A stretch of 64,000 nt of DNA, taken from NCBI RefSeq assembly GCF_010015445.1, contig NC_053133.1, positions 1,983,766-2,047,765 of the forward strand, written 5' to 3'. This document shows positions 1-11,044 of this stretch, piece by piece. The stretch is from Perca fluviatilis. Taxonomy: Eukaryota; Chordata; Actinopteri; Perciformes; Percidae. The notes under the pieces were generated by a model that worked only from the letters and a program-made list of their open reading frames with translations, made no database searches and was not told where the DNA came from. The stretch's first letter is position 1; every line of letters begins with the position of its first letter. The position numbers and the translations under genes are program-made.

Positions 1-197
1 GACCTGAGGTATGGTTAGCTGCAACACTGCATGTTACTCATGTTTAATTTCAAAGCAGTTGGGCAGGACTCACCCCCCCCTCAGCCAAATCATTAGTTAT
101 TTTTTCATTGTGTTTTAATCAGGTTGAGTGTGTGAAAGTCATGCTAAGGAATGATGTAAAAACAAGCTTTGAGGACATTTTTGTCATATTGTAGCTC

Positions 198-638
198 AGC
201 AACACTATGTAACTACAGCTCGCGCTACCCTCCACTCCCCCTACTGGTTGTCTCATTAGAACTACAGCTCGCGCTACCCTCCACTCCCCCTACTGGTTGT
301 CTCATTAGAACTACAGCTCGCGCTACTCTCCACTCCCCCTACTGGTTGTCTCATTAGAACTACAGCTCGGCTACCCCCCACTCCCCACTGGTTGTCATTA
401 GAACTACAGCTCGCGCTACTCTCCACTCCCCCTACTGGTTGTCTCATTAGAACTACAGCTCGCGCTAACCTCCACTCCCCCTACTGGTTGTCTCATTAGA
501 ACTACAGCTCGCGCTAACCTCGACTCCCCCTGCTGGTTGTTTCATTGAAACTACATCTCACGCTACCCTCCACTTCGGTGCCCCTACTGGTTGTCTCATT
601 AGAACTACAGCTGCAGCTAAAAGTTGCATAGTGTTGCT
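198..638. mobile_element. Non-autonomous DNA transposon (MITE) with internal tandem array
   Basis: A 12-bp perfect inverted repeat, AGCAACACTATG at 198-209 and its complement at 627-638, bounds the segment; similarity continues a few bases inward (GTAACT against GCAACT). The interior is almost wholly a 49-bp minisatellite. No open reading frame for a transposase is present, so it would depend on a partner in trans. No convincing target-site duplication was seen. Family unassigned. Confidence 0.6.
211..602. repeat. 49-bp minisatellite, about 8 copies
   Basis: The unit begins AACTACAGCTCGCGCTACCC and ends GTCTCATTAG. Copies start near 211, 260, 309, 358 (shortened to 44 bp), 402, 451, 500 and 548 (expanded to about 55 bp). 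The first three are nearly identical; later ones carry small indels. It lies wholly inside the inverted repeats of the surrounding element. Confidence 0.9.
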
Positions 639-735
639 TTAAGAACCATGTAAAATGTGCCCCAATAATTGATCTGTTAACATCTTTATAGGTTTATTTG
701 TCTCTTTTAGTAATCATTATGTTGCAAAATTTCAG

Positions 736-1043
736 ATCCTGGAAAAATTGCTTCGATGATGATTTGTGTTCCTGTCTGGATAAGACCTACTCAAAAAAAG
801 GTAAGATCGTAACTAGCTACCTAGTTACTGCAAATCGGCTTTTGTATATTTTTAGGAACATCTATTAGATGACAGCTTCATTATCTTTTTTATTTTAAGG
901 TATAGAGCTCTCTTAAATGCAAGTAATGCATTTCAGTAGTTGATGGCTTCTGTTAATCTGTTGAATTTCAGGTCCTGGCTGGGATAGCCTTTGTCAACTC
1001 CCTCTGTATTGATGTTATAGCTGGACTGCGGAGCTTTCATGTG
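736..1043 (+). pseudogene. Two possible upstream exons of the SAMD3-like locus
   Basis: Two short segments have splice-like borders: 736-800 (after TTTCAG, before GTAAGA) and 972-1043 (after TTTCAG, before GTACGT). One frame of the first reads PGKIASMMICVPVWIRPTQ, and one frame of the second reads VLAGIAFVNSLCIDVIAGLR. I do not recognise either peptide. They are proposed only because they sit in series with the better-supported block downstream on the same strand; chance is possible. Confidence 0.25.
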
Positions 1044-1158
1044 GTACGTTATGGCAGAAAATAGAAAAACCTTTTTATGAGGTACTACTAAAATAATGAA
1101 TGTTGACTGTTTTAGTAGGTACCATTAATATAATTTGTGTTTGTGGACATGTTTTCAG

Positions 1159-1957
1159 ATGGATGCAGACTTTGTCTTACTACTACTACTCCCCTTCTCT
1201 CAAAGTTCCTTACACAACTTGACCAACGCACTGAGCAGCTCATGAAAGTGTTGAAGAACAAAGGAGGCTCTGCAGGGAGGAAAATCAGGATCATTATGGC
1301 CCCAATGACACAGGTATGTTTTGCTGTTGGTAGAAAATATTATGGAATTATAAGTTGATGTTGACTAGTGAATCTGACTGACTAGACAGTATCTGTGAAT
1401 GCACCCTTAAGAGTAGGCTATGAAGTTGGCTTTTGATTGTTGCCTCTTGTGCTTCTTTCAAATTTTTTATTGTTTTATTTGCAGCCACCTCTGAATATAA
1501 ACACAGATCAGTCAATGTAGCTGTGTTTAGGGATCAAATGTATTGATATTTGGAATGAGAAACAGAAGTTTGCTTCTCAACATACAGCACTGATCACTCA
1601 AACAATTGAGGCCGGTTTACCTATTAGTGAGTGTTATGAAAATTGCGTAGGTAAAACATTTTCTAATATAATTGTTTTTCTCCTTGCTGTTTCTTCTGTG
1701 TAAAGGAAGCCGAGGGAGCTTGAGAAGTCACCTTTGGTATCTACAGCATCGATGTTAAGGGAGGTGATACCGCCACTCCTCCAGCCGATGTTGGTATTGT
1801 GATTCAGGGTGTTGAAGTTCTGCACGACTTGAGAGACTTTGCCTCTGCATGTGCCCTGAGTTATCCTAACAGACTGAAAGCCTTCTTTGAAGTACTTCAA
1901 AAGTTCTTCCTTCAAATGGATGCTTGCAGACTCAACCAAGGTACAGCTGCTCATTAA
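1159..1957 (+). pseudogene. Decayed SAMD3-like (teleost multicopy family) gene, 3' part
   Basis: Three blocks with splice-like borders lie in series: 1159-1313 (AG before, GTATGT after), 1485-1650 and 1706-1957. The first contains LDQRTEQLMKVLKNKGG and the second contains WNEKQKFASQHTALITQTIE. The last contains DVGIVIQGVEVLHDLRD and then LSYPNRLKAFFEVLQKFF. This resembles the C-terminus of teleost proteins annotated as sterile alpha motif domain-containing protein 3-like, where a segment of the type LLFGLIYALN normally sits between ASAC and LSYP. About ten residues are missing at that point, and stops interrupt the 1485-1650 block. The family match is from memory. It looks like a broken copy, but expression cannot be excluded. 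Confidence 0.5.
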
Positions 1958-1964
1958 CTAACTG

Positions 1965-3050
1965 TACAAATGAGACAATCACTGATTTGGATGCTGAATG
2001 TTTCATCGAACAGGAGAAATATTTTGGGCCGAAACTGAAAAAAATTATCTGTTTGAAAATAGAGCAGAGAAACTACACTTGAGGAAAACAACCAATTTCT
2101 TTGCAAACTTTTGAAAAACTTATCATACATGAAAAGTGGTAGTTGAGTGGCACTACTAGAGAAGTGATGTAGAATTGAGAGACCATGCTGCGCAAAAACG
2201 GTTGATATATAACTATGGCTATTTTGTGGATGTTTTAACACTAAGCTGCATCAAAAACAACTGCAAGGAAGTTCAATCATCAGACCATCTTAACCATCGT
2301 TAAAGAAATCCTACTTTAGAGTAGATGTTTGTTAAAGTGTTGCCACTGAAAACTTTATTTTAGATGTTAAGGCTGTTAGATGGAGAGACTATTATTTTGT
2401 AAACAAATTTGAAAACTGTAAAAAGTATTATTTATTAAACCATAAAAAGTGAGTTATTTATTAAAGTGTGAATTATTTATATATTTGCTGTCAATCGATC
2501 GACTAATATTTGCAGCTGTAATTCCATGTGTTACAAATGTGTACATGCATTGAAATGTTAGTTTATAGAATGGCACCAAAATGTTACTGAATCACTGCTG
2601 TGTTGATGAATAAAGGAAATAAGAAAACTATGTTGGGTGTACCAAATTCATTTGTGTGGAACCTGTTGACAAACTTTAATTATGTCAAAGTAAATAGTGA
2701 AACTTATATTAGATGAAAACCTAAAGTTATCATTAACTGAACTTAAATTGATTATTTAATGACTACAAATGAGATATATGCTGAATTGACAAATGTAAAA
2801 TATGTAGCCTGTACATATATTATTTAGGTTAATATAACATAATTGACTTAATTTGGTTAAGCTTAAATATGTCTTGTTGATCAGAAGTAAAACATTTTAA
2901 TTAGCTGAATTTACAATCATTGTGTTACTGTAACATAAGTTAGTTGAATTAACTGACCTTAATATTTTTGCTTTTAACTAACCGAATAAAAATACGTGGA
3001 ACCGGTTGCCTTAATAAATTTAATTAAAGTCAATGATTGAATTTTTTCAG
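1965..3050. other. AT-rich sequence without recognised gene
   Basis: No coding block with splice sites or family resemblance was found. The composition is AT-rich with many short TTAA/TTAAT strings. It may include the 3' untranslated part of the decayed gene just upstream. Confidence 0.5.
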
Positions 3051-3052
3051 TG

Positions 3053-3167
3053 TAGCCTGGTCCTACCAGACTCTGGTACATTAGCCTGCTCCTGCAGACT
3101 CTGGTCCATTAGCCTGGTCCTACCAGACTCTGGTCCATTAGCCTGGTCCTACCAGACTCTGGTACAT
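3053..3167. repeat. 29-bp tandem repeat of a transposon end, 4 copies
   Basis: Units TAGCCTGGTCCTACCAGACT...CAT start at 3053, 3082, 3110 and 3139. The second copy is 28 bp and diverged. Each unit begins with the 8-bp terminal repeat of the surrounding element, so the terminus itself is multiplied. Confidence 0.85.
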
Positions 3168-3660
3168 TTCATTTGTCCAAGTGTTAACTTCCTTGAAGGC
3201 GGTACTCTGTTGAAGTTTAAAACTATTGGATCTGCCCAGAGCCACTCTGGATCTGCCAGAACCAATCGCTAATGGTTGGTCGTGACGTATGTCATGCGCA
3301 TGTGCAACAAGAGGGGAGACCGACAAAAACTATCGGCTTATATTTAGCATTAGCATCGCTAGCGTTAGCCTTAGCCAACTCCTTCACCACTAACGGAGCG
3401 AGCTGGAAAATCAAACTGTTCCCGAACCCCATGGGGAGGAGGGCCACGACATCATGGCCACCAACACAAATCGAAATAGTATTCTTGCTCGGGCTTTAAC
3501 TTCTGGATATTCGTTCTCAATCTCAGCCACTCCCTCTGTTTGCTGATTGGACCGCCAAATATTTGGCCGGAGAAAACCCAAGAATATACCGCATACCCAG
3601 CGGAGTACTGAAGGGAAATGAAAATTGAGCGGAAGTACGTAGGAGGGCGGAGCCAGGCTA
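3053..3660. mobile_element. MITE-like element with TAGCCTGG inverted ends
   Basis: TAGCCTGG at 3053 is matched by CCAGGCTA at 3653-3660. The left end is repeated four times in tandem. The GC-richer interior differs from the AT-rich flank. No transposase frame and no clear target duplication are seen. I recognise the end sequence as a common dispersed repeat of percomorph fish but cannot name the superfamily. Confidence 0.5.
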
Positions 3661-3669
3661 TGTGTGTAC

Positions 3670-4640
3670 ATGTACGTGTATGTATTTGTGCTTGTGCATG
3701 TGTGTTTTTCATATTCAAATTATTTCAGGTAATAAAATAAAAAATAAAAACTGGATTAATATTCAATACTTTAACATAGATGAATCATTACATGTTGAAG
3801 CTGTTCAATCTGATTAGCATCTCTGACGACAGGCTAGGGTTACATTACTTCAGACTGGTGGAGCCATCAGCAGGTTCATACACGCAAACTGCTTCAATAC
3901 AGTGCAAGTGCTTTCACAGTAGACACTCAGTGAGAATGCATCGTACAAAATAATGGAAACTCGCTTCCGGCTGCACCGCGGGGAGGAACGACACAGGCTG
4001 CATGTGTGTGTCAGTGACAGAGCACCGCGGTGCCTTCCCTGGTTCACTCCACTGCCTCCTGAGATGAGCCCATTCCCTCACCCCGCCCCTACAACTCTAC
4101 GCCCTTTGATGGATTGGTCCGAGGTGGGTCCCTGACTGCCTCACTAACCTGATCTGGATGTGACTATGTCCCTGGTGGGGTAACAAGCAAAATTGATAGC
4201 GTAAGACATCAAATCGGGTGTATCTGAAGCAGATACATTTGAGACCTGAGAAATTTCAATTGACATACTTAGATGCACTAGAACTATGTTTTACTAAGAA
4301 GTACATTCACAGGGACAATATCAGCACATGTTGCTAATGGCATACAGCAAAAGTTCCCAGGCGGAACTCCCGCTTGTGAACTTTGGTTTCTGCATTACGT
4401 GCATCAATCTACATACCCTGCATTTTGTGTGTGGCTACGTGCACTGGACCGTGTACCCCAGTACCTGCTCGAATACATGAACCGTTACAGCCCTAGCATC
4501 TTATCTTATAGTCTTATCGACGCAATCAGCTGGCGCACCTTTATTAGCTGTTTCCTGACACCTCTTCCTGCTCCAATTGATGTTCACGGAAAGTAAAACT
4601 GAAAACTAGAAACTGGAACAATGCTTTTTTCTTATAAGTC
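3670..4640. other. No recognised feature
   Basis: Mixed-composition sequence. I see no exon, repeat array or paired transposon ends that I can support. Confidence 0.5.
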
Positions 4641-4646
4641 AGTTAA

Positions 4647-5008
4647 AGCTATAGTGCGTAGTTTCTGTCTCCCCCATGAGGAATTCTAAGTAATGACAAC
4701 AAAACTGTCGGCACGTCCACATGATACAAGCCTCAAGTGACCGCGCACTGCCCCCCCTCCTCCACACAGTTGCTAGTAGCCAAGGAGGACACGGAGGATT
4801 AAAAAAACATGACGGACTCTTCAGAAGAGGTCATTATCTTCACTCCAGTTTCTGCGTGTGAAAGTCGCCGGACGCCACAATCTTCTGAACGTAGTCCTAC
4901 TGAGAAATCCAGAGAGAGTTGTGTGGAGCTGATAGTCTTAATCAGCTTTGTAGCAACTCATTAATAACTCGGATGTTCATTAATATAAAAACGTTACGCA
5001 CTAAAGCT
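4647..5008. mobile_element. TTAA-flanked MITE (Kolobok/piggyBac-like target)
   Basis: TTAA occurs at 4643-4646 and 5009-5012. Between them the ends are inverted: AGCTATAGTGCGTA on the left, TACGCACTAAAGCT on the right, about 14 bp with one mismatch. The TTAA target fits piggyBac or Kolobok elements; superfamily is not resolved. No long frame is present. Confidence 0.65.
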
Positions 5009-5014
5009 TTAAGG

Positions 5015-5735
5015 TAGCACAGTGATCGGAGAAAAGCTAAGTTTTGGTCACATGGGGTACATAATTGTACTTCAATGCAGGTGTAATTAGAGTAATGTAC
5101 TTCTATGAAGGTACAAATGATCAACCCTGTTTCATAATGCACCCCACCCATTAACTGTAGAGCTGTAAAGCACCTTTCCGTGTCAGACAGATATTGTCTC
5201 TGGTAAATATAGATAGATCTGTATTATTAGACATCCACCACACCATAACCAACCGTGGCGGCCAAGTCTGAAAAGCAACCAAGTCATACGTAAGCAGGGT
5301 AAATGACATCCCAATCAATGGCTGCTTATTGGTAGGACCTTGAGCCCTCTCTGATTCAATTACCTGCTATGATGAGGAAGGGCAGCCAGGCAGTGAGGCA
5401 GGCCGGCCAAGCCCACAACACTGTGATTAATAGGGCCAGGGCCAAGGAAATGGGTCATACAGACGGGCCAGAGGAGGGTGAAAGAGAAGGAGGGAAAAGG
5501 ATAGAGAAATTATCAGCTGGGGGATAAAAGGAAAGGAGAGAAAAATATAAGACAGAAAAGAGGAGGAAAGAGAAGAAAACACGGTGACAGAGGGATAAAG
5601 GAAGGGAAGATAGATGCGAGGGATATGATTTGTGGAGAAATGGGAGGGATAGACTCAGGTGGTAAAGGTGAGCAGTGCTGCCTTGAATGCCCCTTACATC
5701 CTTTATCTGTTGCTCTTTGAACTTTTACTCCTATG
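5015..5735. other. No recognised gene; purine-rich tract
   Basis: 5470-5640 is strongly purine-rich on the plus strand (GGAAAGGAGAG-type). The antisense reading frame there is low-complexity Pro/Ser/Phe and is not considered a gene. Confidence 0.5.
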
Positions 5736-5745
5736 TGGTCCTCTC

Positions 5746-6138
5746 TAGGGATGTAACGATTACCGGTGTAACGGTAAACCACGATAAAAATGTTGACGAT
5801 ACCAATTACCGTTTTCATTTAAAATATCATTATTTTTTGCGCCTGAAGTTACCGCGCAGGCGCACTTGCGTAGCCTCCAACGTTCGTTTATTGAAGTTGG
5901 AATCATGGCGGAAGGGGGAGATGACAGCGCTCAGGACGTTTATCAGCCTATTGACTATATTTTTGTAATATAATAAACACTGTTACACTTTTTGAAACTA
6001 TTTCAGCTTGTGTAGGCCTATATAGTGCTTTCTGAACATATTGAACACACTTTTAAAAATACCGCGACAATAACAAAAACCGTGATAATTTTGGTCACTA
6101 TAACCGTGAGGTTAAATTTTCATACCGTTACATCCCTA
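5746..6138. mobile_element. hAT-type MITE with perfect 8-bp target duplication
   Basis: Terminal inverted repeat TAGGGATGTAACG at the left matches CGTTACATCCCTA at the right. The 8-bp direct repeat GTCCTCTC lies immediately outside both ends (5738-5745 and 6139-6146), the signature of hAT transposition. Subterminal GTAACGG/CCGTTA-like motifs recur inside. At 393 bp it has no room for a transposase. Confidence 0.9.
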
Positions 6139-6173
6139 GTCCTCTCTCCCTTTTTATACCTATCTTCCCCATC

Positions 6174-6440
6174 TCCTAGTCTGGCTCTCACCAGACCAAG
6201 CTCAATCTTTTAAGATTTAAACATTAGTCTGGGAAGTCTGCTCTGCTTTTTCTACTGCACAAGAGGTCAACAGGCATAGTTCAAATGACTCTGTACGCAA
6301 TTGGATAGTCCTTCAACCAATCAGAGCAACGATCCGGGGGACGTAGCAGTAACAGCGGCATCAACGGGTTGCTGGATGGTGGCAGGATAGATAAACGTAC
6401 AGGTTTCCAGCCTGTGCTGCAGGGAGAAATCAAATTGCCG
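6174..6440. mobile_element. Fragment of a dispersed DNA repeat
   Basis: Contains GGATAGTCCTTCAACCAATC, whose reverse complement recurs at about 59533-59560 with further flanking similarity. Two dispersed copies in opposite orientation show it is repetitive. Ends were not defined. Confidence 0.4.
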
Positions 6441-6639
6441 GCAGATCGGGCTCGGTCATATCCCCTACTTTTCCTTTACCTCTTTTAGTAAAATTCCTCT
6501 CTTTCTTTTACCTCTCTGTCTTCCCTTCAAACTCTTCAAAGTCCTTCAAACCATACGACAATATAGGTTGTTTATTCCTACCCTCTAAAGCGACCAATAG
6601 GAGCATTACATGTCTCTCATAACGTAAAAAGAACGTATG

Positions 6640-6920
6640 GTTGTGTTAAACACGTCAATGTTGTGAAACGGTCGCAGTTTGGTTAGGTTTAGGCACCAAA
6701 ACTACTAAGTTAAGTTTAGGGAAAGACCATTGTTTGGGTTAAAATCATGGACATTTGTAACATTACTTCACTTCTGTTATGCACGTGACGCAGAAAGTGA
6801 CATAGTTCCATAACGTACAAAATAACTTGCCGTTTACTTACGGAACTTGAACCCTGATCTCCTGGGGGGAAGTCCTGTGTTTGTTTGACTCATCCACCAC
6901 CTCAGCCCGTCCCCTCCCTA
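6640..6920 (-). mobile_element. Possible tRNA-derived SINE / repeat fragment
   Basis: On the minus strand GGTTCAAGTTCC (around 6845-6856) matches a Pol III B box, with a plausible A-box-like segment about 50 bases upstream (GGTGGATGAGTC). The remainder resembles a dispersed fish repeat with TTTAGGCACCAAAACTAC. Assignment is by eye and tentative. Confidence 0.35.
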
Positions 6921-7087
6921 TGTGGAATTTATACTGTCACCTTATTTCTTGCTTTGCTCCTGTCGTAACTACTACAGCCGCTAGAGTGCGCCACCACTAT
7001 AAACATATATATGAATAAATATCGTAATTGCTGCTTGAACAAACGACGTAGGTGGCCGTTTCTCAGGGAAAGACAGTCTCTCCTATC

Positions 7088-7231
7088 CAGGGGCGTAGCA
7101 CAAAATTCTGGGCCCTGTAGAAAGGCATTTTCTATGGGCCCCTCCCCGCATCCACAGCTATTCATTCTAGCATCTTTTTGGGCCCTCATGTGGTACTCAG
7201 TCCCCTTTTTCCCCCCAGTCCGACGCCCCTG
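7088..7231. mobile_element. Short hAT-type MITE, perfect 8-bp target duplication
   Basis: CAGGGGCGT at the left end is the complement of ACGCCCCTG at the right end. CTCCTATC is directly repeated immediately outside (7080-7087 and 7232-7239). Length is 144 bp and it is non-coding. Confidence 0.85.
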
Positions 7232-7468
7232 CTCCTATCCCCACTCCTATACTCCACTCTTCCCTCTCTCCTTACCTTTTTCTGTCAGTGTTTTTCTTCT
7301 CCTTTTCTCTCCATTCTTTCCCTATGTCATTCTTCACTATTCTTCTCTTTAGTTCCCTCCACTCTCTAACCTTTCTTCCTTCCCTGTATCACTCCCCCCC
7401 CACTCTCACCAGAAATTCTTTCACACTTCCACTGTTATGCCACCTGCCTTTAAAAGTCTGCCACTGAT

Positions 7469-7510
7469 TGTGTGTGTGTGTGTGTCTGTCTGTCTGTCTG
7501 TCTGTCTTTC

Positions 7511-7582
<72 letters not shown>

Positions 7583-7584
7583 TG
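7469..7584. repeat. (TG)n/(TCTG)n compound microsatellite
   Basis: A short TG run, a TCTG tetranucleotide run and a long uninterrupted TG run of about 62 bases, ending in GAGAGA. Reading frames across it are low-complexity and non-genic. Confidence 0.95.
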
Positions 7585-7957
7585 AGAGAGAGACAGAGAA
7601 GTAGCCTGCCAGCAGTGGTAAAAGGCGTTCAATCAGACTGCAAGATTGAGAAGCCTTCCTGCCAGGGTGTGAATTAGAGCCAGACAGATTCAGTTAGCCA
7701 GTCCCCACTGAACAGGTACACACAAACACACGGGATCTGGTCGATAATGAACAGGTGAAGAATGATGACAAATATCTTCACATAAAGAAATATCGTAATA
7801 GGCTTTTTGTTTCAACACTTATCTTAAAATTTTTATGTCACTCTTTTTACATTATTTATTCATATATACTGTATGTTCATCATTTCCGGCTTATGTCTTC
7901 AGTGGGAAAGGTTACAATAGGCACTCATTCCCGGGACAAATGACTCATGGGTATTAT

Positions 7958-8139
7958 TGTTTTTTAAAGATTAGTTTTGGGGCTTTTCCGCCTTTAATTA
8001 GATAGGGCAGCTAGGAGAAAGAGGGGCAAGACATGCAGGAAATCGTCACAGGTCGGACTCGAACCCTGCATCTCTGCATCAAAACATAAATCTTGCAGTA
8101 CGTGTACACCAGCTCTACCCACTGAGCCAACCCGGCCAC
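7958..8139 (-). mobile_element. tRNA-derived SINE (minus strand)
   Basis: Read on the minus strand from 8139, the head is tRNA-like: TGGCTCAGTGGGTAGAG matches an A box and GGTTCGAGTCC a B box, about 60 bases apart. The body continues with GACATGCAGGAAATCGTCAC in plus orientation, a common fish SINE body. It would be transcribed by RNA polymerase III if intact. Folding as a true tRNA is unlikely because of the unrelated body. Confidence 0.7.
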
Positions 8140-8467
8140 TAGTCAAAGGTGTTTATTGGCTCCAGAATTGATCGGCAGTGATGGAAACATGACACGCTTG
8201 AACATCGTTCCAAATTATGTGGCACCGAGTTTGAAAGAGAGAATAAATAAGTAACAGATACAAAAAAGAAGTAGACACCGTAACATTTGTACTAGTCTCC
8301 ATTCTGCTTTCAAGTGTTCACTAACCATCTTTTCCGTGAAGCAGAACATGACGCACCAGAAAGGCATACTCGTCTACTGGCAATGGGAAATGAGTCTACC
8401 GCTTATTTTTAGTTTTTTATTCTCTGCATGTACACACTAATTTTAGTGGAAATAAACTTTGCACTAA

Positions 8468-8545
8468 AGCTGCAGGGGGTGCCTGGATGGCTCACCTGGT
8501 GGGGCGTGCGCCCCATGTACAAGGGCTCGGTCCTTCTCAGAACAA
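8468..8545 (+). mobile_element. Truncated tRNA-like SINE head (plus strand)
   Basis: TGGCTCACCTGGTGGGGCGT followed by CGCCCCATGTACAAGGGCTC resembles the tRNA-related head of another fish SINE. The B box is degenerate and the body is absent, so it is a fragment. Confidence 0.5.
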
Positions 8546-8549
8546 CTTG

Positions 8550-9290
8550 TTCTATCTAAACTAAATTTAAATAAATATTTCACATCTGTTGTAATTCCTG
8601 GAAAATTACCTAAAATCCATTGTAACTGTCCTTAAGTCCCCATGGACAGTGTCATCCTGTCATTTCAAAGACACACCAAAATGTACTCGAAACCAACTAA
8701 CGTTATATAGAGCGTTACAAATGGCTAAATCAATGTCTCTCTAATGTTGTTTAAAGGGGATGGCTCTCAACAGCAGGGTTAGGAAAAATGGATTAGTTTG
8801 ATATAGATTAGCTGCTTGAGAACGAGCACATTTGTTCAACAAGGACGACAATTCCAAAGTCACGTTTGACACTCCTGCATCAACACAAAGATTCATGGAT
8901 TAATTACAATACTTCCACTACGCAATGTTAAGCAGGTTTCTTTCTATACCTGATTAAAAAAAAACACTCTTGGAATAATAACAAAAGATGTATCTTATTA
9001 CATGCTCCCATGTGGATGGGATTGGAATAACTGTTGTTTTTGTCCTACATATTTCAGAGATACTGGATAAATGGCAGACAGAAGAAATGAAGTTGTGGGA
9101 TTCATGAAGTCAAGTTTAAGGGTTAGGGTTAAGTAAGTAAGTGGAAGGTTTAATTTTACCTTATTGAAGATGGCAATAAAGTGGCCCATCTCAGCACTGA
9201 TTAATTTTTTACATCTAAAGGCTGTGAGCAGGAGATAGTGTTGAGCGATATGACGGTAGCCTATATACAGTACTGTGCAACGTTAGAAAT
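8550..9290. other. No recognised feature
   Basis: No exon or transposon ends supported. A short AGGGTTAGGGTTA string lies near 9118 and is discussed among rejected items. Confidence 0.5.
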
Positions 9291-9292
9291 GT

Positions 9293-9518
9293 GTCCTCCG
9301 GTAGGCATATTTATATCAATTTTCCTAGGATTGTGAAGGCATGGCCCGTCCTACTCTGCCTTTAACTGGCTAGTACTTGCTACCTTCGTTGGTTGGATTG
9401 GTTAGGTTCAGGTATGAGAAGTGAGATGGGTTAGGGTAAAGGGTAAGCCAATCAGAACCGGAGTAGGGTGGGTCATGCCTTCGCCGTCCTAGGAAAAGAA
9501 ATATTGCCACCGGTAGAG
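9293..9518. mobile_element. Long-inverted-repeat MITE
   Basis: The two ends are imperfect inverted repeats of at least 60 bp: left CCGGTAGGCATATTT...TTTTCCTAGGA...GAAGGCATGGCCC, right GGGTCATGCCTTC...TCCTAGGAAAA...AATATTGCCACCGG. Only about 70 bp of unpaired centre remains, giving a foldback structure. No coding capacity. Confidence 0.7.
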
Positions 9519-9711
9519 ATTATGCAATACCCACTGAATATGCTCAGTAGTGATTTTCCTGCTGGCCCCGCCCGAGAGTTCACACTCGGCCCATAGACTT
9601 TACATTGTGGTGATGTCACAGGTTTTTAAATTGCTTTTTTTGGGCTTGAAAAGCTAAAGCTTGGTAGAAAATATTGAAATGCCAGGTTAGAAAATGTATA
9701 GTGTGATTGTT

Positions 9712-9821
9712 TCCGATTCGAATTATAGAGTGTGGTCTAGACCTACTCTATTTGTAAAGTGTCTCGAGATAACTCTTGTTATGATTTGATACTATAAATA
9801 AAATTGAATTGAATTGAATTT
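9712..9821 (+). mobile_element. 3' end of an L2/CR1-like LINE
   Basis: Contains TAAAGTGTCTCGAGATAACT, then TATAAATAAAATTGAATTGA, ending in short TTGAA repeats. This is the typical 3' tail of fish L2/Maui-type LINEs, which end in short tandem repeats instead of poly(A). 5'-truncated; no coding part remains. Confidence 0.6.
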
Positions 9822-9829
9822 CCATTCCA

Positions 9830-10610
9830 TAATAGTCAGCTGTATCCTAGCTGCTTTGTAGGATGAGTAATATAATTCACTTCATCCTACGCTAACTCAT
9901 GCAAATGACGTGCACTTGTGCATTTGGTACGAAAGACTGGTAACACTGAGCCAGCAAAGAAAAACATAGAGCTTACAGCATCCCATAGGTGACAAAATGT
10001 GTCTTTGGATGCTTGTGGAAAACAAGGCTGATCTGGGTAGGATTATTATCATTATCATCTGTGATCTATGCAATTACCTAACACACCCTGTAAAAATTAT
10101 TGTCATTTGAATAAGGCCGTCACTCTTTTAGTAGATACACATTGCTTCAAGACACTGAAAACATGCGATCCTTCTTTGTGGGTCATTGCACTCATATGGA
10201 GGAAGCACTCAATCACTTTGAGGTATTGAGGCAGAGCCACTGAGCGGGCGGCTAAATTACAGTCCTGCAGGTTGAGTGCGTCACATGCTCCCAGACTGTA
10301 CTCTATTCCAGCCCATTTAACTGACAGAGCCAAGCACCGGCGCTCCAGCACATGTGCATTTCACATCAAAATATTACCATATTGTCACTCTGACAACTGC
10401 TCCACAGTGACAAAAATCCCCTTAATTGAGAGGGAATAGGGCAATTAGAATGCAAAAACCAGACTATTTAAGATACGCCTTGCATACAGGAAAATGGTTA
10501 CCTAAGCTATGGAGTGTAGCTGCAGGCTCAAACTGCATATAGCCTTAATAAATTCTATTTCCTTTGTCTTCTTCCCATATAATTCATTTCTCTTTGATAA
10601 ATTAAGTGCA
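9830..10610. other. No recognised feature
   Basis: Moderate-complexity sequence with no supported exon, array or paired ends. Confidence 0.5.
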
Positions 10611-10613
10611 TAA

Positions 10614-10866
10614 TAGGCATGGGCCGGTTTGATATTCTGACGGTGTGATAACCTTCAGCAAAAATATCACGGTTTCAGGGTATTGCGGTATTGCTATTAC
10701 AGCTTTAAAATGTATTATTTTGAAATGCCTGGGTAAAAAAACAACTTTTTCCCCATTGAACACAATGTATTTTTGAACACACTGCACACTGGCAGGGAAA
10801 ATGCACTTTTTGTCCTTGACGACTCTTTTCTTTTTATACCTTGAAACCGGTAACCGGCCCATGCCA
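10614..10866. mobile_element. MITE with GGCATGGGCCGG inverted ends and 9-bp duplication
   Basis: Left end TAGGCATGGGCCGGT pairs with right end ACCGGCCCATGCCA, one base offset. AGTGCATAA is directly repeated on both sides (10605-10613 and 10867-10875). Length 253 bp, non-coding. A duplication of 8-9 bp suggests a hAT-like element. Confidence 0.8.
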
Positions 10867-10873
10867 AGTGCAT

Positions 10874-10874
10874 A

Positions 10875-10955
<81 letters not shown>

Positions 10956-10966
10956 ATAAAGCAAGA
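10874..10966. repeat. (ATCT)n microsatellite
   Basis: About 22 uninterrupted ATCT/CTAT units directly abut the target duplication of the preceding MITE. Confidence 0.95.
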
Positions 10967-10976
10967 CTTCTCGGTA

Positions 10977-10978
<2 letters not shown>

Positions 10979-11026
<48 letters not shown>

Positions 11027-11041
11027 TGTGTGTGTGTGTGT
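10979..11041. repeat. (TG)n microsatellite
   Basis: About 30 TG units with a single TCTG interruption near 11026. Confidence 0.95.
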
Positions 11042-11044
11042 TAT

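Noticed and set aside
211..602. CRISPR-like direct repeats
   Set aside because: Units are contiguous 49-mers without unique spacers in a vertebrate genome; a minisatellite inside a transposon.
8468..8545. Functional tRNA gene
   Set aside because: A-box-like only, degenerate B box, no cloverleaf; SINE-derived.
9112..9135. Telomere-like AGGGTTAGGGTTA string
   Set aside because: Only about two units, with no array; chance.
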